Source: Palsa-343 sp036269135 | GTDB lineage: Bacteria > Acidobacteriota > Terriglobia > Terriglobales > Acidobacteriaceae | NCBI GenBank assembly: GCA_036269135.1 | Contig: DATASQ010000022.1 | Span: 62,001 to 126,000, forward strand | Direction: 5' to 3' | DNA length: 64,000 nucleotides | Shown here: in pieces, positions 55,138 to 63,712 of the stretch | Layout: each line of letters starts with the position of its first letter | Position numbering within the stretch: position 1 is the stretch's first letter | Translations under genes and position numbers: made by a program | The notes under the pieces: generated by a model | What the model was told of the DNA's origin: nothing | Seen by the model: only the letters and a program-made list of their open reading frames with translations | The model's database searches: none

Positions 55138-56157
55138 ATGGAATATCGCAAGCTTGGCCGCACAGAGTTGAATGTTTCCACGCTGGGCTTTGGGGCATCT
55201 CCGCTGGGCGACGTCTTCGGACCGGTGAATCCAGCGGCAGGCGAGCGCGCCGTGCATCTGGCGATCGACCACGGTATCAACTTCTTCGATGTAGCTCCCT
55301 ATTACGGGCCCGTACTGGCCGAGGAGCGTCTTGGCAAGGCTTTGCTGGGCCGCCGCACGAAGGTGATTCTCGCCTCAAAATGCGGCCGCTATGGCGTTGA
55401 TACCTTCGATTATTCTCCTCGCCGCATTCGCTCCAGCATTGAGGAATCGCTGCGCCGGCTTCACACCGACTATCTCGACTTGTATCAGGTCCACGACGTG
55501 GAGTTTGGCAGTATCGAGCAGATCGTTGGAGAGACGCTGCCCACGCTGTGGGCGCTGCAAAAGGAAGGTAAGGTCCGCTACGTTGGCATCACCGGCTATA
55601 TGCTCCGCATGCTTATGCGGGTCGCCGAGGCCGCATCCCCTGACAGTATCCTTTCGTATTGCCGCTATAACCTGCTGGTTGACGATCTCGACCGTGTCCT
55701 GGTGCCCTACGCTCAGGAGCGCGGTATTGGGGTTATCAACGCCTCCGCCCTTCATATGGGAATTCTCAGCAGCCACGGCGCTCCGGAATGGCATCCCGCC
55801 GCGGACGAGGTGCGGCAGGCCGGCATTAAGGCCTCTCGCTACTGCCGCGAGCACGGTGCGAACCTCTCTCAAATTGCCCTGCAGTTCTGTTTTGGTTACA
55901 ACAAGGTCGCCACGACACTGGTTGGCATGCGCAGCATGGAGGAAGTGAGGCGCAATCTGCGCGCGCTCGCCACCCCACTCGATCCCGCATTGCTCGCGAA
56001 GGTCCGTACGATTCTGGCTCCGGCGTTTAATATGGTGTGGCCTTCCGGCCTGCCTGCGAATCATGATTTCAGAGCAGCGTCCCATCGTCCTTCCGCTCTG
56101 CGCGCTCGTCGGGTGTCCATGCGCGCATCCTCCCGGAGAGGCGGGGAGGAAAGATGA
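55138..56157 (+). CDS. Aldo-keto reductase (L-fucose/L-galactose dehydrogenase type)
   Basis: 339 residues from MEYRKLGRTELNVSTLGFGA; the upstream in-frame ATG adds 26 residues of unlike sequence. The aldo-keto reductase tetrad is present: Asp51 and Tyr56 (DVAPYYG), Lys81 (ASKCG) and His119 (YQVHD). The opening and GPVNPAAGERAVHLAIDHGI resemble L-galactose and bacterial L-fucose dehydrogenases, which oxidise the sugar at C1 to a lactone with NAD(P)+. L-fucose is 6-deoxy-L-galactose, so this is the candidate first catabolic enzyme. No lactonase gene is seen. It overlaps the next gene by 4 bases (ATGA). No AGCGCT operator precedes it. Confidence 0.85.
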   Translation: MEYRKLGRTELNVSTLGFGASPLGDVFGPVNPAAGERAVHLAIDHGINFFDVAPYYGPVLAEERLGKALLGRRTKVILASKCGRYGVDTFDYSPRRIRSSIEESLRRLHTDYLDLYQVHDVEFGSIEQIVGETLPTLWALQKEGKVRYVGITGYMLRMLMRVAEAASPDSILSYCRYNLLVDDLDRVLVPYAQERGIGVINASALHMGILSSHGAPEWHPAADEVRQAGIKASRYCREHGANLSQIALQFCFGYNKVATTLVGMRSMEEVRRNLRALATPLDPALLAKVRTILAPAFNMVWPSGLPANHDFRAASHRPSALRARRVSMRASSRRGGEER

Positions 56158-57167
56158 AAGCCGTCGTCCTGCATCGCCCCGGAGCGGCATCTGTAGAGGA
56201 GCGTCCGGAGCCGGTGGTGCGCCCCGGCGATGCTCTTTTGCGCGTCCGCCGTGTTGGTCTTTGCGGCAGCGATCTGAACTCCTGGCGCGGCAGGAATCCG
56301 CTGGTTTCCTATCCGCGGATTCCCGGCCACGAGGTAGCTGCCACAATCGTCGATCTCACCCGGAACGATACTCAATTCGCCACCGGTATGGACGTGACCC
56401 TGTCCCCCTATTCGGCATGCCACGCCTGCGCCGCCTGCCGCGCGGGACGGCCTAATGCCTGCCAGCATAATGAGACGCTCGGTGTGCAGCGGGACGGCGC
56501 TCTGGCGGAATTCATTGCGGTGCCCATCGAGAAGCTATACCGTGCGGATCTCACTCTGGATGAGCTCGCACTGGTAGAGCCGCTTACCGTCGGATTCCAT
56601 GCCGTCGCCCGCGCCGGTGTTCAGCCTTCCGACAGCATCGCCATTCTTGGCTGCGGAGGAGTCGGGTTGGGCGCCGTCGCCGGAGCCGTTTTCCGCGGGG
56701 CTACTGTCATAGCCGTCGACGTGGAGGACACCCAGCTCGAGATAGCTCGCCGCATTGGTGCCTCCCATACCGTGAATTCGCAGCATCAGGATCTTGCCAC
56801 CGCCCTGAAAGATCTCACCGGCGGAACCGGCCCGTCCGGGGTCATTGAGGCGATCGGCGTACCCGAGACCTACCGCGCGGCTGTCGAACTCGTCGCGTTC
56901 GCCGGACGGGTCGTATACATCGGCTACGCCAGCGAGCCGGTTGCCTACCAGACGAAACTCTTCGTCCAGAAAGAACTTGACATCTGCGGCTCCAGAAACG
57001 CATTGCCCGAAGACTTCGCAGATGTTATCCGTATGCTGGAACAGCACCGATTCCCCGCAGACCTCGTCATTCGTACGTCGGTCCGCCTCGAAGAAGTGCC
57101 GGCTATCTTGCCTCGGTGGAGTGAGAGCCCGGGGATCTATGCGAAAATCATGACCTACCTCGACTAG
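56154..57167 (+). CDS. Zinc-dependent alcohol dehydrogenase (medium-chain)
   Basis: 337 residues of the sorbitol/threonine dehydrogenase type. Catalytic zinc ligands: Cys37 (GLCGSD) and His59-Glu60 (PGHE). Structural zinc cysteines 89, 92, 95 and 103 lie in CHACAACRAGRPNAC. Rossmann motif: ILGCGGVGLGAV. Such enzymes oxidise sugar alcohols or sugar acids; RspB and L-galactonate oxidoreductase are related. Translationally coupled to the aldo-keto reductase, it probably takes a product of the same sugar, for example L-galactonate or L-fuconate (inference). It ends before the convergent RpiR regulator with 130 bases between and no clear terminator. Confidence 0.87.
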   Translation: MKAVVLHRPGAASVEERPEPVVRPGDALLRVRRVGLCGSDLNSWRGRNPLVSYPRIPGHEVAATIVDLTRNDTQFATGMDVTLSPYSACHACAACRAGRPNACQHNETLGVQRDGALAEFIAVPIEKLYRADLTLDELALVEPLTVGFHAVARAGVQPSDSIAILGCGGVGLGAVAGAVFRGATVIAVDVEDTQLEIARRIGASHTVNSQHQDLATALKDLTGGTGPSGVIEAIGVPETYRAAVELVAFAGRVVYIGYASEPVAYQTKLFVQKELDICGSRNALPEDFADVIRMLEQHRFPADLVIRTSVRLEEVPAILPRWSESPGIYAKIMTYLD

Positions 57168-57297
57168 CTGCGGCGATTGCGGCTGGCGGTCGGCTCGCGC
57201 TCACTCCAGGCCGACAGTCAGGTTCATCTTCGCGGCCATTGAGCCGCGATTTCCCTTGCGGAGCCGTGCTTTCTGCCGACATCTGCCCCTCACCGCT

Positions 57298-58230
57298 CTA
57301 ATCCGGCTCATACCAGCGGAAGCCATTCCGCTGTTCTTCGGCAGCTTCGCGCAGAAACGCCAGGCTGGTTTGGCGGTTGTAGTTTGCGCAGGCAACCAGA
57401 ATCATGTTGGCGAGCGCCATGGGGGCCACATAGGAATCGATGTAGGAATGGCTCTCGACCGGAGCGACAAAGTATTCATCGGCTAATCGAGCAATCGGCG
57501 ATACGTGAGTGCCTGTGATCCCGATGCAATAGGCTCCGTTCCGCCGAGCCCGCTTCATTCCCTCGACGGTTTGGCGAAGTCCCCTGCGGAAGCTGATCGC
57601 GATCACGAGGTCGCCGCGGCCCATGGACCTCGAGACATGCATTGTTTGCCCTACGGTGGTGGCAGCTAACGCCGGCAGACCGACGATCGTCAGATGGTGC
57701 TCGAAATAGTGGACCAGGTTTTCGGCCAGGTCGCCTCCCAGCAGCAGAATGCGCCGTGCCGAATGGATGCGCTTCGCCACCGATGCCAGCCGCGCGGGAT
57801 CCAGACTCGTTCGTACCGCATTCAGGTTTCGAATATCCTGTTGGAGGGTAGCCTCCAGATAGGCAGGGATATCACGGGCGATATTCTGCTCCATACCTTC
57901 CAGCGAGGTGGCATTTGCGATCGAAAGGTCATGCAGAAAGTTCTGGAACGCTCGATATCCTTCAAATCCCATCCGATGCACGATGCGAACTACCGTTGCC
58001 GGGTCTGTATGGAGGCGTCCGGCAGCGGCCCGCACGCTGAGCAGAACAAACTCCCGTGGATTTTCCAGAACGGGGCGAATCAGTTCTCGCCGCCGCGGGC
58101 TTAGGTCCTTCATCCAGTCTGTTAGCCCAGCGGGAGACGAGAGTTTACCCTGCAATCGCGAGCCCGGCATCGTGATATATATATCCTTTCCAGAACTCAT
58201 CCTGTCACGATCTTCGGAACCGCAGACCAT
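57298..58230 (-). CDS. MurR/RpiR-family transcriptional regulator
   Basis: 310 residues. The N-terminal RpiR helix-turn-helix covers ~residues 35-110 (VLLSVRAAAGRLHTDPATVV, RIVHRMGFEGYRAFQNFLHD). The C-terminal SIS domain reads ARRILLLGGDLAENLVHYFE, MGRGDLVIAISFRRGLRQTV and RNGAYCIGITGTHVSPIARL. SIS domains bind phosphosugars, often amino sugars from cell-wall recycling, though RpiR regulators next to D-amino-acid genes are known too. ATG 58230 has GGAA upstream; later in-frame ATGs at 58200 and 58168 are possible. It follows dacB on the same strand after 247 bases in which I see no gene. Confidence 0.88.
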   Translation of the reverse strand: MVCGSEDRDRMSSGKDIYITMPGSRLQGKLSSPAGLTDWMKDLSPRRRELIRPVLENPREFVLLSVRAAAGRLHTDPATVVRIVHRMGFEGYRAFQNFLHDLSIANATSLEGMEQNIARDIPAYLEATLQQDIRNLNAVRTSLDPARLASVAKRIHSARRILLLGGDLAENLVHYFEHHLTIVGLPALAATTVGQTMHVSRSMGRGDLVIAISFRRGLRQTVEGMKRARRNGAYCIGITGTHVSPIARLADEYFVAPVESHSYIDSYVAPMALANMILVACANYNRQTSLAFLREAAEEQRNGFRWYEPD

Positions 58231-58477
58231 CTTATTCCAGAACGAGTAAGCGGATTAGTCGCTCCGGACCGGCGGCGGGATCTTCGAGAATGCCGGCCGC
58301 CAATTATTTGAGCGTAAGGTTCAGAATTGGATCACCATCCTTGTCAGCTGTTTCATCAGCTCAGGATCCTCCGTGTAGCTGCAGGCCGCAGGCTCCAGGA
58401 TTTCCAGTGGTGCCCTCCGCCCGATGCTCTCTGCGTGCGCTCCTTACCCCTTGTACAGTTCATCTGCTGCTGGCTTG

Positions 58478-60082
58478 CTATGGCTGGTTGAAGGAGGTGC
58501 GGTCGATGGGCAGATCGTGCATCGCCGAGGCAATCGCACCCAGGGCGGCGCCGGCCACTACCGCCGGATCGGCTTTCTCATCCTGCAGCTCGAGATGATT
58601 CATATAGAACGCGAACGCTACCGGTTCTCCTGAGGCGGTAGTTGTGTAGCCAGCCAGTCCCTTTCCGGAAATGATCACGCGACGATTCAACTCGTCCCAG
58701 GCGCCGAACGTTCCCGTCTTGGCAAACACCTTTCCTGCGGCCGGAGAATTCGTTTCGACATTGAAAAGCGTTCCGTCCCGTCCCAGAATCGGCAGACCTC
58801 TCCTGAAGAAGGAGAAGTCCGGCTGCTGAGACATAAATGCCAGATAGTGCACCATGAAATCCGGGGTGAAATACGCGGAGAGCGCACCCCCGGCGCCGTC
58901 GCCCTGGGAGGCCCCGATTGTGCTCAGATTTCCCTTCGTGAAGAAGTCGTGCTCCAGCGAGAAGCCCTTCGTTGCGATGTCCTTCGTTGCCTTTCCCACC
59001 AGCGCTCCCAGGATATAGGGGGTCATGCTGGCGTGCAGGTTTTGGCTGACCTTCAGGGTGACCTTCGCCTCTTCGGCGTACGGAGCCGAAATGTGCTCCG
59101 CTACCCGATTATCCGGGGTGTAGGCGTTCTTCTGATCCCCTGTGCTGACGTTCTTATTTCTGATCCGAATGCCGTCGCCGGTCAACGCCTCCGTGAAGAG
59201 CGCCTGGGCAAACCGTGACGGGGAGGAAACGGGATATCCATATATATATGGACTCTGATCCGGTGGAATTGACCCGGTCAGGGTGACGGTCTCTGTACCG
59301 TCGGGATTCGTGGCTGTATCCGAATCGACGGGAACTGCCTGACTACCGGGGGCGCCCGTTTTGATGTTATTCACAAAGTGAAGATAGGGAACCTGCAGTG
59401 AATATGCCAGCGTGGCGGAAGAGCCGGCAGCGGAACCGGCTGTGACCATTACATCGACCGCGTTGTCGTTGACACAGATCGGCGAAATGACCATTCCGGT
59501 GCCCAGCTCCCTGGTTCCTTCAGGAAAAAGGCTCACGTCGATCACCACGTGGCCCTGGACTTCGCGGACGCCCGCTTTCCTGATCTGGTCAGCGAATTCC
59601 TGCAGGACGATGGCCGCATTCCCCGGGATCAGCCTCGAATCGTGCCCTCCGTAGGAGTGGTCTTCATTGGCAAAGGCCAGCGACCCGTCGCTCTGCAGAC
59701 GATCGGAAAGATTGGGATCGCCGCTTGCCACCAGCACAAGGTTGCCGTACAGCACTCCATGTTTGACCGGCCCCGTCCGATAGACCGCAGTGTGAAATCG
59801 AAAATCAGGTCCCAGGTAGTGCAACGCCGTACCGATCGTCAACAGTTTGGTCGTTGATCCAGGGGTGAAATACTTGTTCCCGTTCAGGGCGAACAGCACC
59901 TTTTTCTGGTCCAGCGAGTAGATCTCGAGGCCGAAGCTCACATGTTTGAACTCGGACCGGTCCATGATCGTTCGGACAGCCTGAGTGAAGGTCCCGGTCG
60001 TTGCTGCCGCCTGTTGTGGTTGCGCTGTGGCGGAGGTGAATGCAAAGAGAAAAGCGCACGTCATCCCAACAAGGTTGTTCAT
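58478..60082 (-). CDS. dacB: D-alanyl-D-alanine carboxypeptidase/endopeptidase (PBP4 family)
   Basis: 534 residues, typical for PBP4. Signal peptide (MTCAFLFAFTSATAQ). Penicillin-binding triad: STTK at 76-79 (Ser76), SQN at 346-348 and KTG at 455-457. The large insert between motifs 1 and 2 (LYGNLVLVASGDPNLSDRLQ and after) is the PBP4 hallmark. Releases terminal D-Ala from stem peptides, or cleaves cross-links, in the periplasm. It overlaps the upstream amino-acid permease gene by 4 bases, so the two are co-translated. That coupling suggests the freed D-Ala is the permease substrate. Confidence 0.94.
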   Translation of the reverse strand: MNNLVGMTCAFLFAFTSATAQPQQAAATTGTFTQAVRTIMDRSEFKHVSFGLEIYSLDQKKVLFALNGNKYFTPGSTTKLLTIGTALHYLGPDFRFHTAVYRTGPVKHGVLYGNLVLVASGDPNLSDRLQSDGSLAFANEDHSYGGHDSRLIPGNAAIVLQEFADQIRKAGVREVQGHVVIDVSLFPEGTRELGTGMVISPICVNDNAVDVMVTAGSAAGSSATLAYSLQVPYLHFVNNIKTGAPGSQAVPVDSDTATNPDGTETVTLTGSIPPDQSPYIYGYPVSSPSRFAQALFTEALTGDGIRIRNKNVSTGDQKNAYTPDNRVAEHISAPYAEEAKVTLKVSQNLHASMTPYILGALVGKATKDIATKGFSLEHDFFTKGNLSTIGASQGDGAGGALSAYFTPDFMVHYLAFMSQQPDFSFFRRGLPILGRDGTLFNVETNSPAAGKVFAKTGTFGAWDELNRRVIISGKGLAGYTTTASGEPVAFAFYMNHLELQDEKADPAVVAGAALGAIASAMHDLPIDRTSFNQP

Positions 60083-61485
60083 CGGTCAATCTCCACGGCA
60101 GAAGGTTCAGGTTGCTCGCGCCTGGATCGGGCGCGGAAGAGGAGGAAGAAAGGCAAGCCCGTCAAGATCGCGAGGATTCCAATAAGTGCGTGACCCGGCG
60201 TATTGGCGACCGCGCTCCAGACCACGGCACCAGCCGCAGCCACAAAGAGCAAAGGCACGACCGGATATCCCGGAGTTCGGAATGGCCGGTGCAAGTGAGG
60301 GTATCGAACTCGCAGCACGATGACCCCGGCGACTGCCATGCCATAAAAGATCCATGCTGTGAAGACGACACAGGTCAGGAGCTGTTCAAAACTTCCTGTA
60401 AGGGCCAGAAGAGATGCCCAGATGCCCTGCGCGAGAATGGCGGCTACCGGCACCTGCGTGTGCTCGCTTGTTCGCGCAAGAAAGGGGAAGAACAATTTGT
60501 CGCGGGCCATCGCGTAATACACGCGCGGGCCGGTAAGGACCATTCCATTCATCGCACCCAGAATGGAGGTGAGAATCAGGAAAGACACAACCCGGACAAT
60601 TCCATCGCCCCAGCCTTTCTGCATGGCGCCTGCCGCCGCGCTCGGCATTCCTGCGATGCTGTGCGCGCTCAGTACCGCATAATATGCCACGTTCAGCCCC
60701 AGATAGATGGCTGCCACGGTCAGGGTCCCCGACAGCAGGCTCCGGGGAAGATCGCGCTGGGGGGACCGGAACTCGCCCGCAGTAAAGGAAACAACGTGCC
60801 ACCCCTCAAACGCCCAAAGAACGGCGATCAGCGCCGCGCCGAATTCAAGCGGGCCTGAGCGTACCGGGAGCTTCCAGTTGGCGTCCAGCATGGCGACATG
60901 TCCCCGCCAGAAGAGAAGCGCTCCCAGCATCGCTATGCCCAGCAGCTTGGCCACGTTGCAGAGGTTCTGCAGCAGCTTGGCTCGATGAAGACTCATCAGG
61001 TTAAAGCCGGTGAGCGCGAGAACAGGAACCACCGCCAGCAATCTCTGTTGCAGGGGCGAGAGCGGTATTAACTGGGACAGATAGAGCATGAAACCGGCGG
61101 CGAGCGTGGCAATAGTCCCGGTCTGGATCATGCTGGCCAGGCCCCAGCCGTACAAAAATGCGATCGGCTTTCCATAGGCTTCGCGCAAATACACGTACAG
61201 GCCACCGGCAGCCGGGAACATAGTGCCCAGTTCCGCAAGCGACAATGCTCCAAAGAAACTCAGCAGGGCGCCTGCTGTCCAGATAGCCAGCACCTCCGGC
61301 AGCGAACCGAGATCGCGCGCGACGGCACCGGGCACCAGGAAAATGCCCGAACCGATTACGGATCCGGCCACGATGGCAAAACCATCGGCCGCGGTCAGCT
61401 CGCGCGCCAGACCGTCGCGGTTGTGGCGAGGCTCTCGCCGCGGGGGAGGCGCAGAAGCCGGATTCGGATTCGGTCGAGCGCTTAG
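60079..61485 (-). CDS. APC-superfamily amino-acid permease; start codon apparently lost
   Basis: About 469 residues and 12 helices. Helix 1 has the APC motif AGSVIGSGIFLVPGA; MIQTGTIATLAAGFMLYLSQ, WAFEGWHVVSFTAGEFRSP and RVYYAMARDKLFFPFLA also fit. The first standard start in frame (GTG 61371) would cut away LARELTAADGFAIVAGS, the normal entry to helix 1. The frame stays open upstream to 61485, where codon CTA stands 8 bases after a perfect GGAGG (61498-61494). This is probably the original start, now mutated or misread. It overlaps dacB by 4 bases. It probably imports an amino acid such as D-Ala; if the change is real, expression may be low. Confidence 0.85.
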   Translation of the reverse strand, partial: LSARPNPNPASAPPPRREPRHNRDGLARELTAADGFAIVAGSVIGSGIFLVPGAVARDLGSLPEVLAIWTAGALLSFFGALSLAELGTMFPAAGGLYVYLREAYGKPIAFLYGWGLASMIQTGTIATLAAGFMLYLSQLIPLSPLQQRLLAVVPVLALTGFNLMSLHRAKLLQNLCNVAKLLGIAMLGALLFWRGHVAMLDANWKLPVRSGPLEFGAALIAVLWAFEGWHVVSFTAGEFRSPQRDLPRSLLSGTLTVAAIYLGLNVAYYAVLSAHSIAGMPSAAAGAMQKGWGDGIVRVVSFLILTSILGAMNGMVLTGPRVYYAMARDKLFFPFLARTSEHTQVPVAAILAQGIWASLLALTGSFEQLLTCVVFTAWIFYGMAVAGVIVLRVRYPHLHRPFRTPGYPVVPLLFVAAAGAVVWSAVANTPGHALIGILAILTGLPFFLLFRARSRREQPEPSAVEIDR

Positions 61486-61586
61486 AACTGGAACCTCCGT
61501 GCGCCTTTCCGGGACATGTCAGCGGCTCTGCGCGGGTGACCCCGAATGGGCAACATACGTTGCACTCGGTAGCACAGCATTTGCCT

Positions 61587-61615
61587 AGTCTGTATCGCAT
61601 CGGGGGGTCTGTCAA
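61587..61615 (-). promoter_or_regulatory. Candidate promoter of the permease-dacB operon
   Basis: A perfect -35 TTGACA (61615-61610 on the - strand) is followed after 17 bases by a poor -10 CAGACT, ~100 bases before the presumed permease start. The -10 is weak, so support is limited. Confidence 0.35.
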
Positions 61616-61697
61616 CAGAATTATTCCATGTTCACCGCCTTTCCGACGGGCGGGAATATCGCAATCGAGCAGTCCCTTTGTGGTAGCCGCACTGCAA

Positions 61698-61785
61698 TTG
61701 ACAGTCGTGGAAATTCGCCCTAGAGTGACCCTATGCGTGCGGCGACATCATGATCGGGCATGCAACATTTGTTCCACAAACGTGG
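61698..61785 (+). promoter_or_regulatory. Promoter and palindromes before the GNAT-racemase operon
   Basis: Perfect -35 TTGACA (61698-61703), a 17-base spacer and -10 TAGAGT (61721-61726). In the leader lie overlapping palindromes TTTGT-TCC-ACAAA (61768-61780) and CCAC-AAAC-GTGG (61774-61785), positioned where a repressor such as the nearby RpiR protein could bind. Confidence 0.6.
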
Positions 61786-61820
61786 CATTGCTGCCGTGAT
61801 TCCTTCCAGGAGCTCCCTAC

Positions 61821-62546
61821 GTGCCATTCAGTAAGCCGGTTGTCCCCCCAACCGTCAGGATTGAGCGCCTGGTCCGCCTCCAGGACTTCGACGCTGCCGT
61901 ACAACTCGAGCGCACCATCTGGGGGTACCACGACCTCGACGTCGACCCCTGCGCCATCTTGATCATTGCCAGCCGGTTTATCGGCCAGATCTTCGGCGCC
62001 TACGATGCGGACCGTCTGGTCGGAATGGCTCTCGCCTTCTACGCCGATAAGCCCGCATGTCTTCATTCCCACCGCGTCGGTATTTTGCCCGAGTATCAGA
62101 ATCAGGGAATCGGCTATCGTCTGAAGCTCGCGCAGCGCGACGACGCCCTTGCCCGGGGGATTAGTACCATCCAGTGGACTTTCGATCCTCTGCAATCGCG
62201 CAACGCCTATTTCAACATTGCCCGCCTTGGGGGCATAGGGCGCACCTATATATCCAATCTGTACGGCGAAACGAGCAGCCCGCTGCATGCCGGTTTGCCC
62301 ACGGATCGCATCCTGATCGAGTGGCAGCTGGAAGATGCCCGCGTGACCGAGATACTCAGTGGCCGGAAGCCGGCACCGAACGTCGACGCCGTGCATATCG
62401 AACTGCCGGCACGTGAGCGGCGGACGGATCCCGGGGAGCAGCAGCGTATGCGCGAGGCCTTTCAGGAATGGTTCAGCAGGGGCTATGCTCTGGCAGGATT
62501 TGTTTCCGATCGGGGCCGGGATACATATCTTTTGGAGATACTGTGA
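61821..62546 (+). CDS. GNAT acyltransferase (COG3375-like), candidate D-amino-acid N-succinyltransferase
   Basis: 241 residues from a GTG with AGGAG 10 bases upstream. GNAT core: HSHRVGILPEYQNQGIGYRL (acyl-CoA loop QNQGIG), then TIQWTFDPLQSRNAYFNIAR. This type is regularly found beside N-succinylamino-acid racemase genes, where it succinylates D-amino acids from succinyl-CoA. Here it overlaps the racemase gene by 4 bases (GTGA), so both are co-translated. The assignment rests on family plus coupling, not on a substrate-specific motif. It is divergently transcribed from the permease-dacB genes. Confidence 0.85.
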   Translation: MPFSKPVVPPTVRIERLVRLQDFDAAVQLERTIWGYHDLDVDPCAILIIASRFIGQIFGAYDADRLVGMALAFYADKPACLHSHRVGILPEYQNQGIGYRLKLAQRDDALARGISTIQWTFDPLQSRNAYFNIARLGGIGRTYISNLYGETSSPLHAGLPTDRILIEWQLEDARVTEILSGRKPAPNVDAVHIELPARERRTDPGEQQRMREAFQEWFSRGYALAGFVSDRGRDTYLLEIL

Positions 62547-63712
62547 AACTCGAAGCTCTTGTTGCCCGTGAATTAACGATGCGTCTCGTCGCTCCTTTTG
62601 AGACGAGCTTTGGTGTTACTCATGACCGCCGCATACTCCTGGTGGAACTCATCACTGACCAGGGCAGCGGATGGGGCGAGGTCACGGCCGGCGAAGGTCC
62701 CTTCTACAGCCCCGAATGTACGGATACCGCCTGGGTGGTGTTGCGCGATTTTCTTGCTCCTCTGGTGCTGGGCAGAACCGTTGACGACCCTGGCGAGCTC
62801 GCTGCCGTAATGGCTCCTGTGCGCGGTCACAATATGGCTAAGGCGGCAGTGGAAAACGCCGCCTGGCATGCCTGTGCCGAGGCGAATGGGGTTTCGCTGA
62901 GCCACATGCTGGGTGGCACGCTGGCGGAAATCCATTCCGGGGTCTCGCTCGGTATTCATAACGATGTCAGGGTCCTGCTCGATCGCATCGCTCTCGAACT
63001 GGATGCGGGATATCGCCGCATCAAGCTCAAGATCCGGCCCGGCAAGGATGCGGATGTTGTGAGCGCCGTCCGGCACCGGTTTCCCTCGATCCATCTGACC
63101 GTCGACGCCAACTCCGCTTACACGCTGGAAGACGCCGAGATTCTGCGGCGCCTGGATGAATTCGCTCTGGATTATATTGAGCAACCGCTGGCATGGAATG
63201 AGATTGTCCAGCATGCCACGCTGCAAAGCCAGTTATCCACGGCCATTTGCCTGGATGAGTGCATTCATAACCTCCGCGACGCTCAGGCAGCAGTGAACCT
63301 TGGTGCATGCCGTGTAATTAACATCAAGCTGGGTCGTGTTTCGGGCCACAGCGAAGCTCGCCGAATCCAGCGGTACTGTCTTGATCAGGGCATTCCTGCA
63401 TGGTGTGGAGGTATGCTCGAATCGGGTATTGGCCGCGCGCATAACATCGCTATGTCGTCGCTCCCTGGCTTTATTCTGCCCGGGGATGTTTCGGCGAGCA
63501 GGCGCTATTGGACCCGGGACATTATCCAGCCGGAAGTCACAGTAAATCCTTCGGGTACGATCCAGGTACCCACCGAACCGGGGCTTGGTTTCGCCCTCGA
63601 CCTCGAATCGATCAACCGTCAGACCGTTCGAACCGAAACCTGGACCGCGAACGCGCCGGTCAGCAGCGGCGCCGTTCAGCATGGCGAACCGGCTGTTCCG
63701 CTAAGAAACTGA
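62543..63712 (+). CDS. N-succinylamino-acid racemase / o-succinylbenzoate synthase (enolase superfamily)
   Basis: 389 residues from GTG 62543, with GGAG 7 bases upstream. The enolase-superfamily acid/base set is complete: Lys161 and Lys163 (RIKLKI), metal ligands Asp188 (VDANSAY), Glu213 (IEQPL) and Asp238 (CLDE), and Lys262 (NIKLG). GSGWGEVTAGEGPFYSPE and WCGGMLESGIGRAHNIAM are MenC/NSAR-specific. The fold makes o-succinylbenzoate for menaquinone or racemises N-succinyl amino acids. No other men genes are present and the partner is a GNAT transferase, so racemase activity is favoured. Together they would turn a D-amino acid into N-succinyl-L-amino acid; the deacylase must be elsewhere. Confidence 0.9.
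   Translation: MKLEALVARELTMRLVAPFETSFGVTHDRRILLVELITDQGSGWGEVTAGEGPFYSPECTDTAWVVLRDFLAPLVLGRTVDDPGELAAVMAPVRGHNMAKAAVENAAWHACAEANGVSLSHMLGGTLAEIHSGVSLGIHNDVRVLLDRIALELDAGYRRIKLKIRPGKDADVVSAVRHRFPSIHLTVDANSAYTLEDAEILRRLDEFALDYIEQPLAWNEIVQHATLQSQLSTAICLDECIHNLRDAQAAVNLGACRVINIKLGRVSGHSEARRIQRYCLDQGIPAWCGGMLESGIGRAHNIAMSSLPGFILPGDVSASRRYWTRDIIQPEVTVNPSGTIQVPTEPGLGFALDLESINRQTVRTETWTANAPVSSGAVQHGEPAVPLRN

Noticed and set aside
57201..57395. A short - strand frame ending in NLTVGLE after the alcohol dehydrogenase
   Set aside because: It overlaps the end of the RpiR gene in another frame and has no recognisable family.
59236..59251. CCATATATATATGG palindrome
   Set aside because: It lies inside dacB and encodes ordinary residues of that protein; no regulatory role is supported.
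58231..61625. The octamer TGGAATAA shared by the RpiR and permease upstream regions
   Set aside because: An 8-base match between regions of this size is expected by chance, and there is no symmetry or fixed distance to a promoter box.
62543..63712. The enolase-superfamily gene as an L-fuconate dehydratase
   Set aside because: Its motifs (WCGGMLESGIGRA, KxK/DAN/IEQPL spacing) fit MenC/NSAR, it is co-translated with a GNAT gene, and it lies outside the fucose operator group.
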